DNA of 64,000 nucleotides from Sanderia malayensis (taxonomy: Eukaryota > Cnidaria > Scyphozoa > Semaeostomeae > Pelagiidae). The notes beneath the pieces were generated by a model. It searched no databases. It was given only the letters and a program-made list of their open reading frames with translations, and had not been told where the DNA came from. The stretch is taken from contig RQOL01000855.1 of NCBI GenBank assembly GCA_013076295.1, positions 3,550,564-3,614,563 of the forward strand, given 5' to 3'. The translations under genes were made by a program, and so were the position numbers. This document shows, piece by piece, positions 24,531-34,759 of the stretch (position 1 is its first letter; each line of letters opens with the position of its first letter).

Positions 24531-24999
24531 ATTTTGCAATGTAATGACATATCGAATTAGTCCCATTAGCTGTCATCGTTATCACTACTGCTTTCATCAT
24601 CGCTAGAATCGCCAAAAAGATGTAATTAAATTCCGTTGTGTTTTCAAATGCAATTTCGTTGTTTTCATTGGCCTCCTTTCTTTTTCGCATTCTACCATCT
24701 TTCCCAAACGGTGGTAGCTGATAACCAGAAAACGTGTTTTGAAGCACAATTAATTTTGCGAAGATTTACTGTTATTTTTAATTGTCGATAAGTTGCAATA
24801 TGCTTACCTTCGTCAGCGCGTTTGAACTTCCAGCTACTGTTCATTATGTTTCTACTGAGCATTACATTTTTACTGCACTGCAGCCATTCCATTAGTTGAA
24901 GGTTTGCTCGTCTAATATGTTGCTTTAAGAATTTTGGGTTGGCCGGCAGGTTCATTGAAGATTTAGTTTCCATTTTGGTTGTATAATCTTACCCTGGCT

Positions 25000-25532
25000 C
25001 AGGGCCGTCGCTAGAGACATTAAGCTAGGGGGGTGCAAGCTCTCGATTTGCCGATTGATGGGCGTGGTTTTCTGGGCGTGGCTAATGTGGCATGCTGGCT
25101 AGAAAACTTAATGGGGGCGACAGGTTGAAATGGTGCCCTTTCCTTTATTCCATTTTTGCGCAGAATGTTCATTATCAAATTCGCAAGACAGATGTATACG
25201 TTCTTTTAACATAGTTATGTGTTGTTAGTGGCTCCCTAATGGTTGCCGCCTAAGGGTGAGGAAATTCTTCAATTCTAATGCTTCCAGACCGCTGCAAAAT
25301 GCAATCTTAATCTTAATATTACTCTAAATTCTCCGTCGTATTATGTAATTTGCTTCAGATCAAATTGAATTCACTGGGAATTTCACGATTTGCCGATTGC
25401 TTTCTGCTGAGTAAAACTTAACATAACTGCTCTTGGGGCATCTTTTTTGCCGACGGACTTTTCGATTTGCCGACTGAGATTTGGCCAGGGGGGTGCCGCA
25501 CCCCCCGCACCCCCTATGTAGCGACGGCCCTG
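25000..25532. mobile_element. Non-autonomous hAT-type transposon
   Basis: Terminal inverted repeats CAGGGCCGTCGCTA and TAGCGACGGCCCTG, flanked on both sides by the 8-bp direct repeat CCCTGGCT (24992-24999 and 25533-25540). CAGGG-type ends plus an 8-bp duplication are the hAT signature. No transposase is encoded. The inverted copy of the locus near 26770-26790 preserves the unoccupied target. Confidence 0.85.
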
Positions 25533-25643
25533 CCCTGGCTTTGATGTAGTTTTCTTCTTTTAGTCCACTGTAGCAATTTAGTTGAAAGAATCTTACAACA
25601 TTTCTCTTCAGTTCTTCACTAATAACTTCACATTCTCTAAACC

Positions 25644-25687
25644 CTTCTAATAATTTAAGGATATCGCTATCCTTAAATTATTAGAAG
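25644..25687. repeat. Perfect 20-bp palindrome with 4-nt loop
   Basis: Arms 25644-25663 and 25668-25687 are exact reverse complements around TCGC. It marks the inner edge of the left arm of the inverted duplication and may record the turning point of the rearrangement. Confidence 0.75.
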
Positions 25688-25789
25688 TTATTAACATTTT
25701 TAACACTTTTAACTGTCCAACGCCAAACGTAACTTTCTTTTAACTTTCCAGAAGTTAGAGATAACTTTGTTAGCACTGTGATAACAAAC

Positions 25790-26170
25790 GATGTAAATGT
25801 GATTTTGGAAGTTCTAAAGAATGAAACACTTCTAATAGTTGAATGTAATCACAAGGAAGGCAGACACAAGGATAGTTCCTCCTGTGCTTGGTGAAGACAC
25901 GTCTGTCGTTCTTTTTTCAAAAGACAGAGATGTCTTCATTCTCCTTGTATATGCTTACGCCAAATATAAGCCATCCTTCCATGGTTCATGGAGATAGATA
26001 GTGATAAAACGTTGACATCCAAAAAGCACTAGATAACGTTGGTGAGGATCTTTGTCTGAAGCTTCCGCATATAGCAACCACCACCACCAGAAAATTTTAA
26101 ATTTTTTTCGATATTCCTGTTCATTGTAGGTTCCTAAAAGGAACAAGAACTGTCTCGTCCCTCTTGCATC
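25790..26170 (+). pseudogene. Decayed ORF with EADTR and DVFILLVYAYA motifs
   Basis: Across frameshifts the + strand encodes HKE, ADTR, then SKDRDVFILLVYAYAKYKP. This order (EADTR followed by a D-x-DV-hydrophobic strand) recalls a large uncharacterised protein family seen in invertebrate genomes near mobile elements, with a PIN-like look. That family memory is from general knowledge and is not proven here. It lies between the arms of the inverted duplication. Confidence 0.3.
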
Positions 26171-27164
26171 AATACCTTGAGCGGTAATCTTGAAACTAGC
26201 GACCTGAGCATTACCTAATGGAAAAGTCTACAGTCAAATGACGACCAACCTACTAGTACTAGTTCTCGGTCTGGGGGCCAGACAAGAAACTTTCAAATCT
26301 TTTTCAATATTCCTGTTCATTATACATCCTCTTCATGAACAAGGCAAAATGGATAGTCTCTTCAGTTATTTCTAGCGCAATTTACATCCTCAGCATAACG
26401 AGGTGAAGTGGAACAGATCTATATTTGATTAACTCAGCATTACAGTAAATCGACACATCGTGATACTCGAATAGAGTTATCCAATGCTCTTGTTCATGTA
26501 CCCCATAAAGATCATCAAATTTTCCGTGATCCCCTGTCCAAACCAGCTAAACAACCCCAGTACAGGCTGCGATACGACATCGTAGCCTTTTGGCGATGGA
26601 AAGTTAAAAGTGTCCTTATATATCCTAGATAGCGATATCCTTAAAATATTAGAAGCGTTTAGAGAATGTGAAGCTATTAGTGAAGATGTGGAGAGAAATG
26701 TTGTAAGATTCTTTCAACATTCTTTCAACTAAATTGCTACAGTAGACTAAAAGAAGAAAACTACATCAAAGCCAGGGTAAGATTATACAACCAAAATGGA
26801 AACTAAATCATCAATGTGTAGCATAGTAAGGTTCGACAAGTCAAAAAAGACGACAGGTGTATATGCTAGCTCTTTAGTTACAATGAATCATTTAAAATAA
26901 AAATCATAGAAGTATCACGCGCTTGTGAGTCACAAGCGCGTGAGTTGATCACAAGGCAATTTCGTAATATTACGAACATATATAAAATTACATCATTACC
27001 AAATATATAAAGATTACATCAGCTGTAACAAATGAACCTGCCGGCCAACCCAAAATTCTTAAAGCAACATATTAGACGAGCAAACCTTCAACTAATGGAA
27101 TGGCTGCAGTGCAGTAAAAGTGTAATGCTCAGTAGACACATAATGAATGACATTTTGAATGACA

Positions 27165-27630
27165 TTTAAAAGTTGACTCAGCAGACACATAATGAATGAC
27201 ATTTAAAAGTTTGAGCGATCTCACTCCAGTGTACCTAAAGCAAGATTTCCAGTATTCAACTGATGTTCATAAGTACAGTACAAGATCAGCAATATGTAAA
27301 AAGTTACATGTTTCTCAGAAAAGAAACACCTGGGAAATTAGAACATTCCGAGCAAGGGCTATTTAAATATGGAACAGTTTACCGGCATCTACAAGTTAAA
27401 TAGCTTGCTTCAATTCAAAACTGCACTCTGAACTAGACTTTTATATTCATTTATGACTTTTAGTGTATATTTATTGTAAATAGTGACCTACGATTCATTT
27501 TTCTTTTCATTGTAACACCCAATTTTTATTTACAGTGGGCCCTGTTGTAAAAAATTGAACTTTAGCTCGATTAGTACAGGTTACCCACCTTAAACATTAA
27601 ATATTATTATTATTATTATTATTAACAGTA
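27165..27630 (+). mobile_element. 5'-truncated LINE tail with (ATT)n end
   Basis: The frame LTPVYLKQDF, YSTRSA, and the degenerate IWNSLP end are typical of the C-terminus of CR1/L2-like reverse-transcriptase ORFs. A 3' UTR ends in an ATT microsatellite, the usual non-LTR tail. It interrupts the right arm of the inverted duplication. Confidence 0.5.
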
Positions 27631-27949
27631 GCTGGAAGTATTATTAACAGTAGCTGGAAGAAAGATGGTAGAAAGCGGAAAAGAAAGGAGGCCAATGAAA
27701 ATAACGAAATTATTAGCAGAGTGTATTCAAGATATAACAAAATGTATATCCAATCATCAAATATATGTATAAAACAGTATAGCCAGCAATCAGCGAACGA
27801 ACGAATAACGAAAGTAGAAGAGATAAAATTATATTCAGAGCATTGTGTAATATAAGCATGGTCACAGCATGATAATGTCAATCAAAGTGATACGAGTCAC
27901 AATAATGTCCAACAGAAATTGCATTTGAAAACACAACGGAACTTAATTG

Positions 27950-28398
27950 CCGTAAATCCTCGAATAAGCCCCCGGGGGCTTATTTGCAAAAATGAATTTT
28001 TGGGTAGGGGCTTATTCGGGGGGGGGACTTATTCGAGGGGGGGCTTATTTCAAAGTTTTGCTTTTTCCTCAAAGGTTGACAGAAAAAAGACGACATAATT
28101 TTCTCAATCAGCTAAACTTTTTCCACAAAGTGCTATGTGAAGATCTAGCAAAAATTATAATTTGTTTATCATCACGAAAATCGCGTTTCTTTTTTATTTT
28201 TTGTCTCGAGTCAAAGGAAGTGATACTGTATAGCTATTGTCCTGTGGGGGCATTCTCTAAATAAGATATTATTCTACACTTATGCCTCCCTCGAATAAGA
28301 CCGGGGGGGGGTTATTTGCAAAAATGATTTTTTCAATGGGGGCTTAATCGGGAAGGGGGGGCTTATTCGAACGCGGGGGCTTATTCGAGGATTTACAG
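27950..28398. mobile_element. TA-site MITE, CCTCGAATAAGCCCC family
   Basis: Ends CCGTAAATCCTCGAATAAGC and its reverse complement, with internal G-rich copies of the same motif. A full-length relative in opposite orientation lies at 50180-50641. No transposase. Confidence 0.7.
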
Positions 28399-28500
28399 TA
28401 TATCTTTTTGGCGATTCTAGCAATGATGAAAGCAGTAGTGATAAAGATGACAGCTAATGGGACAACTTGACATGTCATTACATTGCAAAATAACTTAATA

Positions 28501-28859
28501 CTCACCTGTCTCAGGAAGTGGGCGTTCGTGCGTTAGCCCTTGAACTGCCTGAGCAAAACCTAGCCCTAAGGTCGGTGATTGCCCAGGAAAATACTTTTCC
28601 CGCCAAAGGACACGCAAGTGTACCCACCAATCGCCGAACGCTAATACTACAATCCTAGAGCACCTAGCAATAACGGGCTCCCCAAACCCACTAGAGCCAG
28701 GTATGGATCCCGAGAGTTAGAAGGAAAAGGAAAGACAGACAAGCTAAGAGGAAGAAGCAACGAACAAAATAAGGAGGAAAAAGCAAAATCGCAAAACAAA
28801 AACATACGCAGGGCGCGAAAACATAGCTCGAGAGCCAAGCCTAACCTAGATGCCGAATT
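28501..28859. other. Unassigned stretch before the GGCCCGAAGGC repeats
   Basis: I see no supported gene. Open frames on the - strand run through it into the GC-rich repeat and look like shadows of low complexity. Confidence 0.4.
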
Positions 28860-29140
28860 ATTGCCCGAAGGCAACAGCGCGGCCAGAAAGCATTGAACAT
28901 TTCGCGACGGCAAAAGACGCAAGGCCCGAAGGGCAACAGCACGGCCCGAAGGCAGACGACTGGCCCGAAGACCAAACTTACCATTAGTATTATTATGATA
29001 ATATACGCAAGGCCCGAAGGCAACAGCATGGCCCGGAGGCAAAGGCAAGGCCCGAAGGCAGACAAATGGCCCGAAGGCAGACAAATGGCCCGAAGACCAA
29101 AATTATCATTATTATTATTATGATACGATACTTAAGGCCC
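28860..29140. repeat. GGCCCGAAGGCA-type tandem repeat, left part
   Basis: Degenerate tandem copies of an 18-20 bp unit with core GGCCCGAAGGCA. The array continues at 34608-34740 beyond the Gypsy element, so the element sits inside it. Similar open frames on several strands are shadows of the repeat. Confidence 0.75.
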
Positions 29141-29433
29141 TGTAGCGTGCCGCTATTGTAGATTGCGGCATTCGTTGTAAGTATTGCCGCCAATAAGGCC
29201 GGCACTTAATGACACTTGATATTTTCTTATAACACTAAATATCTTCTTCTTATTTACTTTTAATACCTTCCTTGGCAGCCTTATAATATGTATATGAATT
29301 AGAATTGAACCTTGTACCTTGAGTAAATATATAACTTGGAGCTGAGCGTTAAAGAATCAGAATTATACAGTTACTGCTTAGAACGGTTGTCGTTTTGTGC
29401 TTGTTCTTCTCTCTGCGAATCCTAAACGCTACA
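29141..29433 (+). repeat. 5' LTR of Gypsy element
   Basis: 293 bp, TG...CA ends, same as the 3' LTR at 34315-34607. A reversed solo copy with several differences is at 49142-49433. Confidence 0.95.
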
Positions 29434-29478
29434 TCTGGTGACAGGAGCTAGAGCTGAAGATCCAAGCTGTCCTCGACG

Positions 29479-30483
29479 ATGTCTGTTTCTATTCTTCCCG
29501 AGAAATTCGAATCTGGTGATTTTGTGGCCTGGCTTCGTAATTTTGAGTGCTGTGCTTCTGCTAACGGATGGAAGGATGAAGATAAACTGAAGAAATTGCC
29601 TGCATTTCTGAAGGGGCCAGCTGCTGCTCATTTCCATGGTCTTGTCGCTGAGCAAAAGGCAAGCTATGCTACGTTGTCGGCTCATCTCAAGAAAGCATTG
29701 TGTCCAGTCGTGAACCGTGAATTGTTCTACGCTGAGTTTGACTGCCGAAAGTTGCGACCCACAGAAGATCCGAATTTGTTGCTGTGGGATCTTGAAGATC
29801 TTCTACGCAAAGCCGAACCTGATTTGTCCGACGACGCACGTGCTGCCCTTCTGGCGCGGCAATTTATGAAAAGTTTGCCGCACGATATTCGTCTGCGTCT
29901 GCTAGAAGGCAACCCTACGCCGTCGCTGCAAGACATGCGTGAGTTCGTCGAACGTTACCGAGCCGTTCATCACTTTCGCCGGGATGAGTCGCCTGTCTTG
30001 AGCACCAGTGCTGTGCCCAACGCTGCTCCGCCGGATGACTTTCGAGATGCCATCACAAGTTTGACTGCCGCCATTGCAAACTTGACGAAAAATCAAGAAA
30101 AGCTTCAGGCTGCTGTTTCTCAGCAACAACAACAGCCACGTCAGCCAAATGCAACACCGAGATCAAGATGGCCGTCCCAAGACACCAGCAACAGTCGTGC
30201 TCCACGCCGTTGTTTCAACTGCAACCAAGTGGGACATTTTGCTCGAGAGTGTCCATGGGATGTCAACTGTTCGTTGTGCCGTGGATGGGGGCATAGCCGT
30301 GACCAATGTGCCAACAACTTCGTGAACGCCGACCACCGCAACGCTGCTCAAGAAACTGTGCCTAGGCCACTAGCTTCTTCTACAAATGTAAGTCGAAATT
30401 CAGTATCTGTTGGTAATGTAGGTAATGCAGTATCTTCTTCTTCTTCTGCACGTTCTTTAAACTTCAACGGGGTGCCTCAGTAA
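29479..30483 (+). CDS. gag: Gypsy Gag (334 aa)
   Basis: Structural capsid and nucleocapsid protein. Residues about 1-190 have the helical retrotransposon-gag fold pattern (FVAWLRNFECCA, FHGLV, RQFMKSLPHDIRLRLL). A Gln-rich linker follows, then two CX2CX4HX4C zinc knuckles, CFNCNQVGHFAREC and CSLCRGWGHSRDQC. The ATG at 29479 lies 46 nt past the LTR and is the first suitable one. The stop is preceded by a T-TTA-AAC slippery heptamer in the Gag frame at 30456-30462. Confidence 0.93.
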   Translation: MSVSILPEKFESGDFVAWLRNFECCASANGWKDEDKLKKLPAFLKGPAAAHFHGLVAEQKASYATLSAHLKKALCPVVNRELFYAEFDCRKLRPTEDPNLLLWDLEDLLRKAEPDLSDDARAALLARQFMKSLPHDIRLRLLEGNPTPSLQDMREFVERYRAVHHFRRDESPVLSTSAVPNAAPPDDFRDAITSLTAAIANLTKNQEKLQAAVSQQQQQPRQPNATPRSRWPSQDTSNSRAPRRCFNCNQVGHFARECPWDVNCSLCRGWGHSRDQCANNFVNADHRNAAQETVPRPLASSTNVSRNSVSVGNVGNAVSSSSSARSLNFNGVPQ

Positions 30484-30506
30484 AGGGCTGTATTGACGGT
30501 CACCCC
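30456..30506 (+). promoter_or_regulatory. Candidate -1 ribosomal frameshift site between gag and pol
   Basis: The slippery heptamer T TTA AAC is in the Gag reading frame (30456-30462). After a 6-nt spacer comes GGGGTG (30469-30474), which can pair with CACCCC (30501-30506). The frame entered after a -1 slip is the pol frame and is open from 30462. Slippery site, spacer and downstream stem are the three parts of a canonical -1 signal. Confidence 0.75.
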
Positions 30507-33500
30507 AATGTTTTTGTCTTGGCCTCTAGTTTTCCCTTGAGCTCTCAGCCCCTTGTCCAATGTTTTTTGAATGGGTCTACAGTTAGCGCCTTAATTGATA
30601 CAGGCTCAATGAAATCGTTTATTAGCAAGAGTGTTTTCCAAAACTTGCAGTCCTCACCGCCGCTTGATCCAGTCGACTTAAACTGTGTAGGTGTTACTGG
30701 CCAGCCTTTGCCTGTTGATGGCTCGGCTCGGTTTAATTTGTCTTTTGCTAGTGTTCATCAGCACTCCTACTCAGGTGAATTTTTAATTTCATCTCAATTA
30801 ATTCAACCGTTACAATGCATATTAGGTTGGGATTTCTTAACAGGCAATGGCCTACAGTTGTCATATAAAACAAATGGCACTTATTCTTTAGAGGGTAAGC
30901 ATGGGTCCACACCCTTAGTTCCCCTTACTGATAAACAGGAGAACCCAGCTAGTGCACCAGAATCGTGTTGTCTGACCCAGTCTACGAATAGGTGTTCTGT
31001 TAATGTAGAGTTAGTTAGTAGTGTTTGCATTCCGGCACGTACTGAAATTTTAGTTAGCGGCAAAATTCCGCGCGGCGCTCGCGATCAATTAGGCATGCTT
31101 TCACCTTTTGATTCTGATTCTAAATTACCACAACATGTTTTACCGGCTTATTTAATATGTCAAGCGCAGTCATGTAATGTGCCGGTCCGTTTAATGAATA
31201 CGTCAAGTTTTGATATCGAGTTGCAAACAGGTCAGAGTATTTGTCAATTTTGTCCCGTTGTTGAAATACCTTGTGATACCGCCAATCAACCGTTATATCC
31301 GGTACTTTCTTCTGTAGAAGCCAAAAATAAAATTCGGGGCGATATTGAAAACGCATTAAGCAAAGATCTTAGCTCTGCCGACCGACAAATGATATTAAAT
31401 ACGCTACTCGCATTTTCTGATGTTTTTGCTGAAAATCTAGGCCATACTGATGTTATTGAACACCAGATAGATACTGGGGTTGCTCACCCAATTAGACAAT
31501 ACCCCCGCCGCCTTCCGTACGCATTTCGCGAGGAAACTAGAAAACAGGTTCAGGACATGCTTGACCAGGGGGTAATCCAACCGAGTAAAAGTCCGTGGGC
31601 CTCCCCTATTGTGCTTGTAAAAAAGAAGGATGGTAGCTATCGTTTTTGCATAGATTATCGCAAGCTTAATTCGGTCAGCAAGAAAGATGCGCATCCGTTG
31701 CCTAGGGTTGATGATCTATTAGATGCACTGCACGGCTCGTGCATTTTTAGTACTTTAGATTTACGTTCTGGCTATTGGCAGATTAGCGTTGATCCGCAGG
31801 ACCGCGAAAAAACCGCTTTTATTACGCCCGACGGCTTATGGGAATTTCTCCGTCTTCCCTTTGGTGTTTCTGGGGGGTGTGCAACGTTCCAACGAGCGAT
31901 TGAAATTGTTTTGTCAGGACTAACATATGATACATGTTTATGTTATTTTGATGACGTCATCATACCGTCTTCTAGCATAGACCAACACTGCGAGCGGTTA
32001 GCCTTAGTATTGTCTCGTTTCCGCCAGCATAATTTGCGCGTTAAAGCCACTAAGTGTCATTTTGGTGCGGCTAGTGTATTATTTCTTGGTCACATAGTTT
32101 CCGCGCAGGGTATACACACCGATCCCAAAAAACTGGAAGCTGTTTCACAGCTTTCCAATCCTACTAACGTAGAGCAGGTCCGATCATTTCTAGGGTTAGC
32201 AGGGTATTATCGCCGCTTTATTCCGCATTTTGCTACCGTAACCGCCCCGCTTGTTGCGCTTACCAAAAAATCCGTCAAGTTTTCATGGGGTCAATTAGAA
32301 CAAACCGCATTTAACACTATTCAAGCGCAGTTGTGCAAGTCGCCTATTTTAGCGTATCCACGCCTTGATCAACCGTTTGTTCTCCAGACTGACGCTTCTG
32401 ATTTAGGCCTTGGTGCCATCTTAACGCAATTTAATTCCGCCGGGCAGGAACATGTTATTTCATATGCAAGTCGAACCCTTACTGCTCGCGAAGCAAACTA
32501 TTCTGCTACCGAAAAGGAAGCTCTAGCTGTTGTTTTTGCGGTTGACCATTTTCGGCCTTATTTGCTAGGCAAGCATTTCACCGTAGTGACAGACCATAGC
32601 GCGTTGCGTTGGTTAAACTCAGTCGAACCCAAGGGCCGCATAGCGCGTTGGCTTATGACCTTGCAAGAATACACTTTTGATATCAAGCATAGGCCCGGTT
32701 CCGCAAACGCTAACGCTGACGCGTTGTCGCGGTTTTTGCCCGAAAAGCCTAAAAACTCGGTTCAGACTTGCGCCACTACTGCTTCGCCGTCTTATAATCT
32801 TTTTGACGCACAGCGTAGCGATAGTCGCTTACACACTATAATTGATTTGAAATTAGCAAAACTGCCAAAACCACCGCTATTTGCTTGGCGTAGTGACCCT
32901 GTATTAAAAGCCTTTTGGCATTGCTGGGACACCTTGCATATTGTAAACGGGTTGCTCGTTAAAAGTCCGCATGAAAAGCAATTGTTACCAGAGTACTCGT
33001 TTGTCATTCCGACTGAATTGATTCCATCGGTGCTGCACGGTATTCATAGCAACCCACTTTCTGGTCATCTAGGCATTAAGCGAACTATTTTACGCACCAA
33101 AAACCGTTTTTTCTGGCCTATGATGAAACAACACATTGTTGATTTTGTTCGTTCTTGCCAAACTTGTGCGCAAAATAAATCCGACTTTAGTCGTAATCCT
33201 GCACCCATGCAGCCTTTAACCGTGAGTGAGCCTTTTGTATTTTGGGCCATGGACTATATGGGGCCACTCCCTGAAACCGCTAGGGGTAATAAACATCTAC
33301 TCGTAGTTATGGACCATTTCACTAAGTGGTGCGAAATATTTCCCACGCCCGATCAAAAAGCACGCACCGTAGCCGAAATTTTAGTTTCTCGCGTTTTCAG
33401 TCGATTTGGTCCGCCTACTATTATTCATTCCGACCAAGGCCGCAATTTTGAAAGTCACCTTATGCAGGAAATTTGCGATATAATGGGCACGCATAAATCA

Positions 33501-34298
33501 CGCACTACTGCCTATCATCCGCAGTGTGACGGGCAGGTTGAGCGTCAGAACCGCACTATTCAAGACATGCTCGCGTCTATTGCGTCTGCGCATAAGGATG
33601 ACTGGGATATTTGGGTAAGTCTTGTAGCTTACGCTTATAACACTAGCGTTCACGAATCTACTGGGTTTAGTCCATACGAACTAGTTTTCGGTCGCGAAGC
33701 GCGCACACCGCTGGAATTAGATCTTAGCTTACCATTAAAAAACCCTTCTGATCAATCTGAATATTCGCAGACGATAAGACAAAAGCTGCAGAGTATCAAG
33801 CGGACTGCGCAACATAACTTAGATCAAAGTCGTGCTAGGCAGAAAAGTTATTACGATCGACGTGTAGCTGAATGGAATCCTCATCCAGTCGGTAGTTCCG
33901 TATGGCTGCGTCGCCCCAAAACGTGGAAGTTTGGGAAAAGGTGGCTCGGCCCGTACGAAATTCTTGACAACCGGGGGGTGAATTATTGGATACGTTGCGC
34001 AGACGGTAAAACTAAGGTAGTTCACCATGATAATCTTAAGGTCAGCGTTGTGCCATCCGGGCGAGGTGAGCCGCACTGCCCAGTAACTGAGTCGGCAGAA
34101 AATCAAGTTGTGGTCGGGGAACCTGCTATTGTAGAGGAAAACACACCCTTGTTTGTTTCGAACCCTGAGCCTGTCCCAGGTATCCCGGCGGGTAGCCCTG
34201 TGCGCGGAAACCCTGTGCACCCCCCTAATGACCGCACTCGACCCGCACGACTGAGGCAAAATCCGCCGTTGAGGTTTGGAGAACTTCTTTATAACTAA
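30462..34298 (+). CDS. pol: Gypsy Pol polyprotein (protease, RT, RNase H, integrase)
   Basis: Expressed in the -1 frame relative to gag; about 1278 aa counted from the slip site. Protease LIDTGSMKSF lies near the N-terminus. RT follows with FCIDYRKLN, LDLRSGYWQI, the LPFGV block and YFDDVII catalytic box. RNase H has QTDASDLGLGAIL and ends ANADALSR. Integrase has the zinc-binding H...H...CQTC part and the D,D,E core (FWAMDYMGPLP, HSDQGRNFES). A GPY-like motif (WLGPYEI) follows, with no obvious chromodomain. The frame is uninterrupted. Confidence 0.94.
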   Translation, partial: LQRGASVKGCIDGHPNVFVLASSFPLSSQPLVQCFLNGSTVSALIDTGSMKSFISKSVFQNLQSSPPLDPVDLNCVGVTGQPLPVDGSARFNLSFASVHQHSYSGEFLISSQLIQPLQCILGWDFLTGNGLQLSYKTNGTYSLEGKHGSTPLVPLTDKQENPASAPESCCLTQSTNRCSVNVELVSSVCIPARTEILVSGKIPRGARDQLGMLSPFDSDSKLPQHVLPAYLICQAQSCNVPVRLMNTSSFDIELQTGQSICQFCPVVEIPCDTANQPLYPVLSSVEAKNKIRGDIENALSKDLSSADRQMILNTLLAFSDVFAENLGHTDVIEHQIDTGVAHPIRQYPRRLPYAFREETRKQVQDMLDQGVIQPSKSPWASPIVLVKKKDGSYRFCIDYRKLNSVSKKDAHPLPRVDDLLDALHGSCIFSTLDLRSGYWQISVDPQDREKTAFITPDGLWEFLRLPFGVSGGCATFQRAIEIVLSGLTYDTCLCYFDDVIIPSSSIDQHCERLALVLSRFRQHNLRVKATKCHFGAASVLFLGHIVSAQGIHTDPKKLEAVSQLSNPTNVEQVRSFLGLAGYYRRFIPHFATVTAPLVALTKKSVKFSWGQLEQTAFNTIQAQLCKSPILAYPRLDQPFVLQTDASDLGLGAILTQFNSAGQEHVISYASRTLTAREANYSATEKEALAVVFAVDHFRPYLLGKHFTVVTDHSALRWLNSVEPKGRIARWLMTLQEYTFDIKHRPGSANANADALSRFLPEKPKNSVQTCATTASPSYNLFDAQRSDSRLHTIIDLKLAKLPKPPLFAWRSDPVLKAFWHCWDTLHIVNGLLVKSPHEKQLLPEYSFVIPTELIPSVLHGIHSNPLSGHLGIKRTILRTKNRFFWPMMKQHIVDFVRSCQTCAQNKSDFSRNPAPMQPLTVSEPFVFWAMDYMGPLPETARGNKHLLVVMDHFTKWCEIFPTPDQKARTVAEILVSRVFSRFGPPTIIHSDQGRNFESHLMQEICDIMGTHKSRTTAYHPQCDGQVERQNRTIQDMLASIASAHKDDWDIWVSLVAYAYNTSVHESTGFSPYELVFGREARTPLELDLSLPLKNPSDQSEYSQTIRQKLQSIKRTAQHNLDQSRARQKSYYDRRVAEWNPHPVGSSVWLRRPKTWKFGKRWLGPYEILDNRGVNYWIRCADGKTKVVHHDNLKVSVVPSGRGEPHCPVTESAENQVVVGEPAIVEENTPLFVSNPEPVPGIPAGSPVRGNPVHPPNDRTRPARLRQNPPLRFGELLYN

Positions 34299-34314
34299 AT
34301 TAAGGGGGGGATGG

Positions 34315-34607
34315 TGTAGCGTGCCGCTATTGTAGATTGCGGCATTCGTTGTAAGTATTGCCGCCAATAAGGCCGGCACTTAATGACACTTGATATTTTC
34401 TTATAACACTAAATATCTTCTTCTTATTTACTTTTAATACCTTCCTTGGCAGCCTTATAATATGTATATGAATTAGAATTGAACCTTGTACCTTGAGTAA
34501 ATATATAACTTGGAGCTGAGCGTTAAAGAATCAGAATTATACAGTTACTGCTTAGAACGGTTGTCGTTTTGTGCTTGTTCTTCTCTCTGCGAATCCTAAA
34601 CGCTACA
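34315..34607 (+). repeat. 3' LTR of Gypsy element
   Basis: Preceded by the polypurine tract at about 34303-34314 and followed by the GCCC duplication that resumes the GGCCCGAAGGC array. Confidence 0.95.
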
Positions 34608-34740
34608 GCCCGAAGGCAACAGCAAGGCCCGAAGGCAAAAGCAATGCCCGAAGGCAGACGAATGGCCCGAAGACCAAACTTATCATTAGTATTATGATGA
34701 TAATATACGCATGCCCCGTAGGCAAGATGCATGGCACGCA
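34608..34740. repeat. GGCCCGAAGGCA-type tandem repeat, right part
   Basis: Continuation of the array at 28860-29140 after the Gypsy insertion. Confidence 0.7.
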
Positions 34741-34759
34741 TACATAACAAGGGCTTTTG

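Larger units (their letters stand above)
24530..25687 (-). repeat. Left arm of a decayed inverted duplication of a multi-exon sequence
   Basis: Read on the - strand the arm contains coding-like blocks separated by intron-like donor and acceptor motifs: LKEENYIKAR then gtaaga; MNLPANPKFLKQHIRRANLQ; and LPPFGKDGRMRKRKEANEN, with a possible acidic SDDESSSDND tail in another frame. The same blocks occur in opposite orientation at 26630-28500. It is interrupted by the hAT element at 25000-25532. I do not recognise the protein. The arm ends in a perfect 20-bp palindrome at 25644-25687. Confidence 0.5.
26630..28500 (+). repeat. Right arm of the inverted duplication, split by insertions
   Basis: Matches 24530-25687 in reverse complement in pieces: about 26630-27160, 27645-27705, 27915-27949 and 28399-28500. 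The gaps are a LINE tail, an unassigned AT-rich insert (27705-27915) and the MITE at 27950-28398. The copy around AGCCAGGGTAAGATT has no hAT element. Confidence 0.5.
29141..34607 (+). mobile_element. Complete young Ty3/Gypsy LTR retrotransposon
   Basis: Two 293-bp LTRs (29141-29433 and 34315-34607) start TGTAG, end CTACA and look identical by eye. A GCCC 4-bp direct repeat flanks the element. A primer-binding-site-like TGGTGACAGGAGC follows the left LTR at 29436 and a G-rich polypurine tract precedes the right LTR. gag and pol are both open. Pol order is protease, RT, RNase H, integrase, which defines Ty3/Gypsy. There is no envelope gene. It appears recently inserted and possibly still active. 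Confidence 0.95.

Noticed and set aside
27992..28264. 90-aa frame with Gly-rich start
   Set aside because: Falls within the MITE and starts in its terminal repeat.
28647..29205. Overlapping - strand frames up to 145 aa
   Set aside because: They follow the GGCCCGAAGGC tandem repeat and are open only because the unit lacks stops.
33819..34379. 186-aa - strand frame in the Gypsy element
   Set aside because: Antisense shadow of the integrase C-terminus and LTR; no domain.
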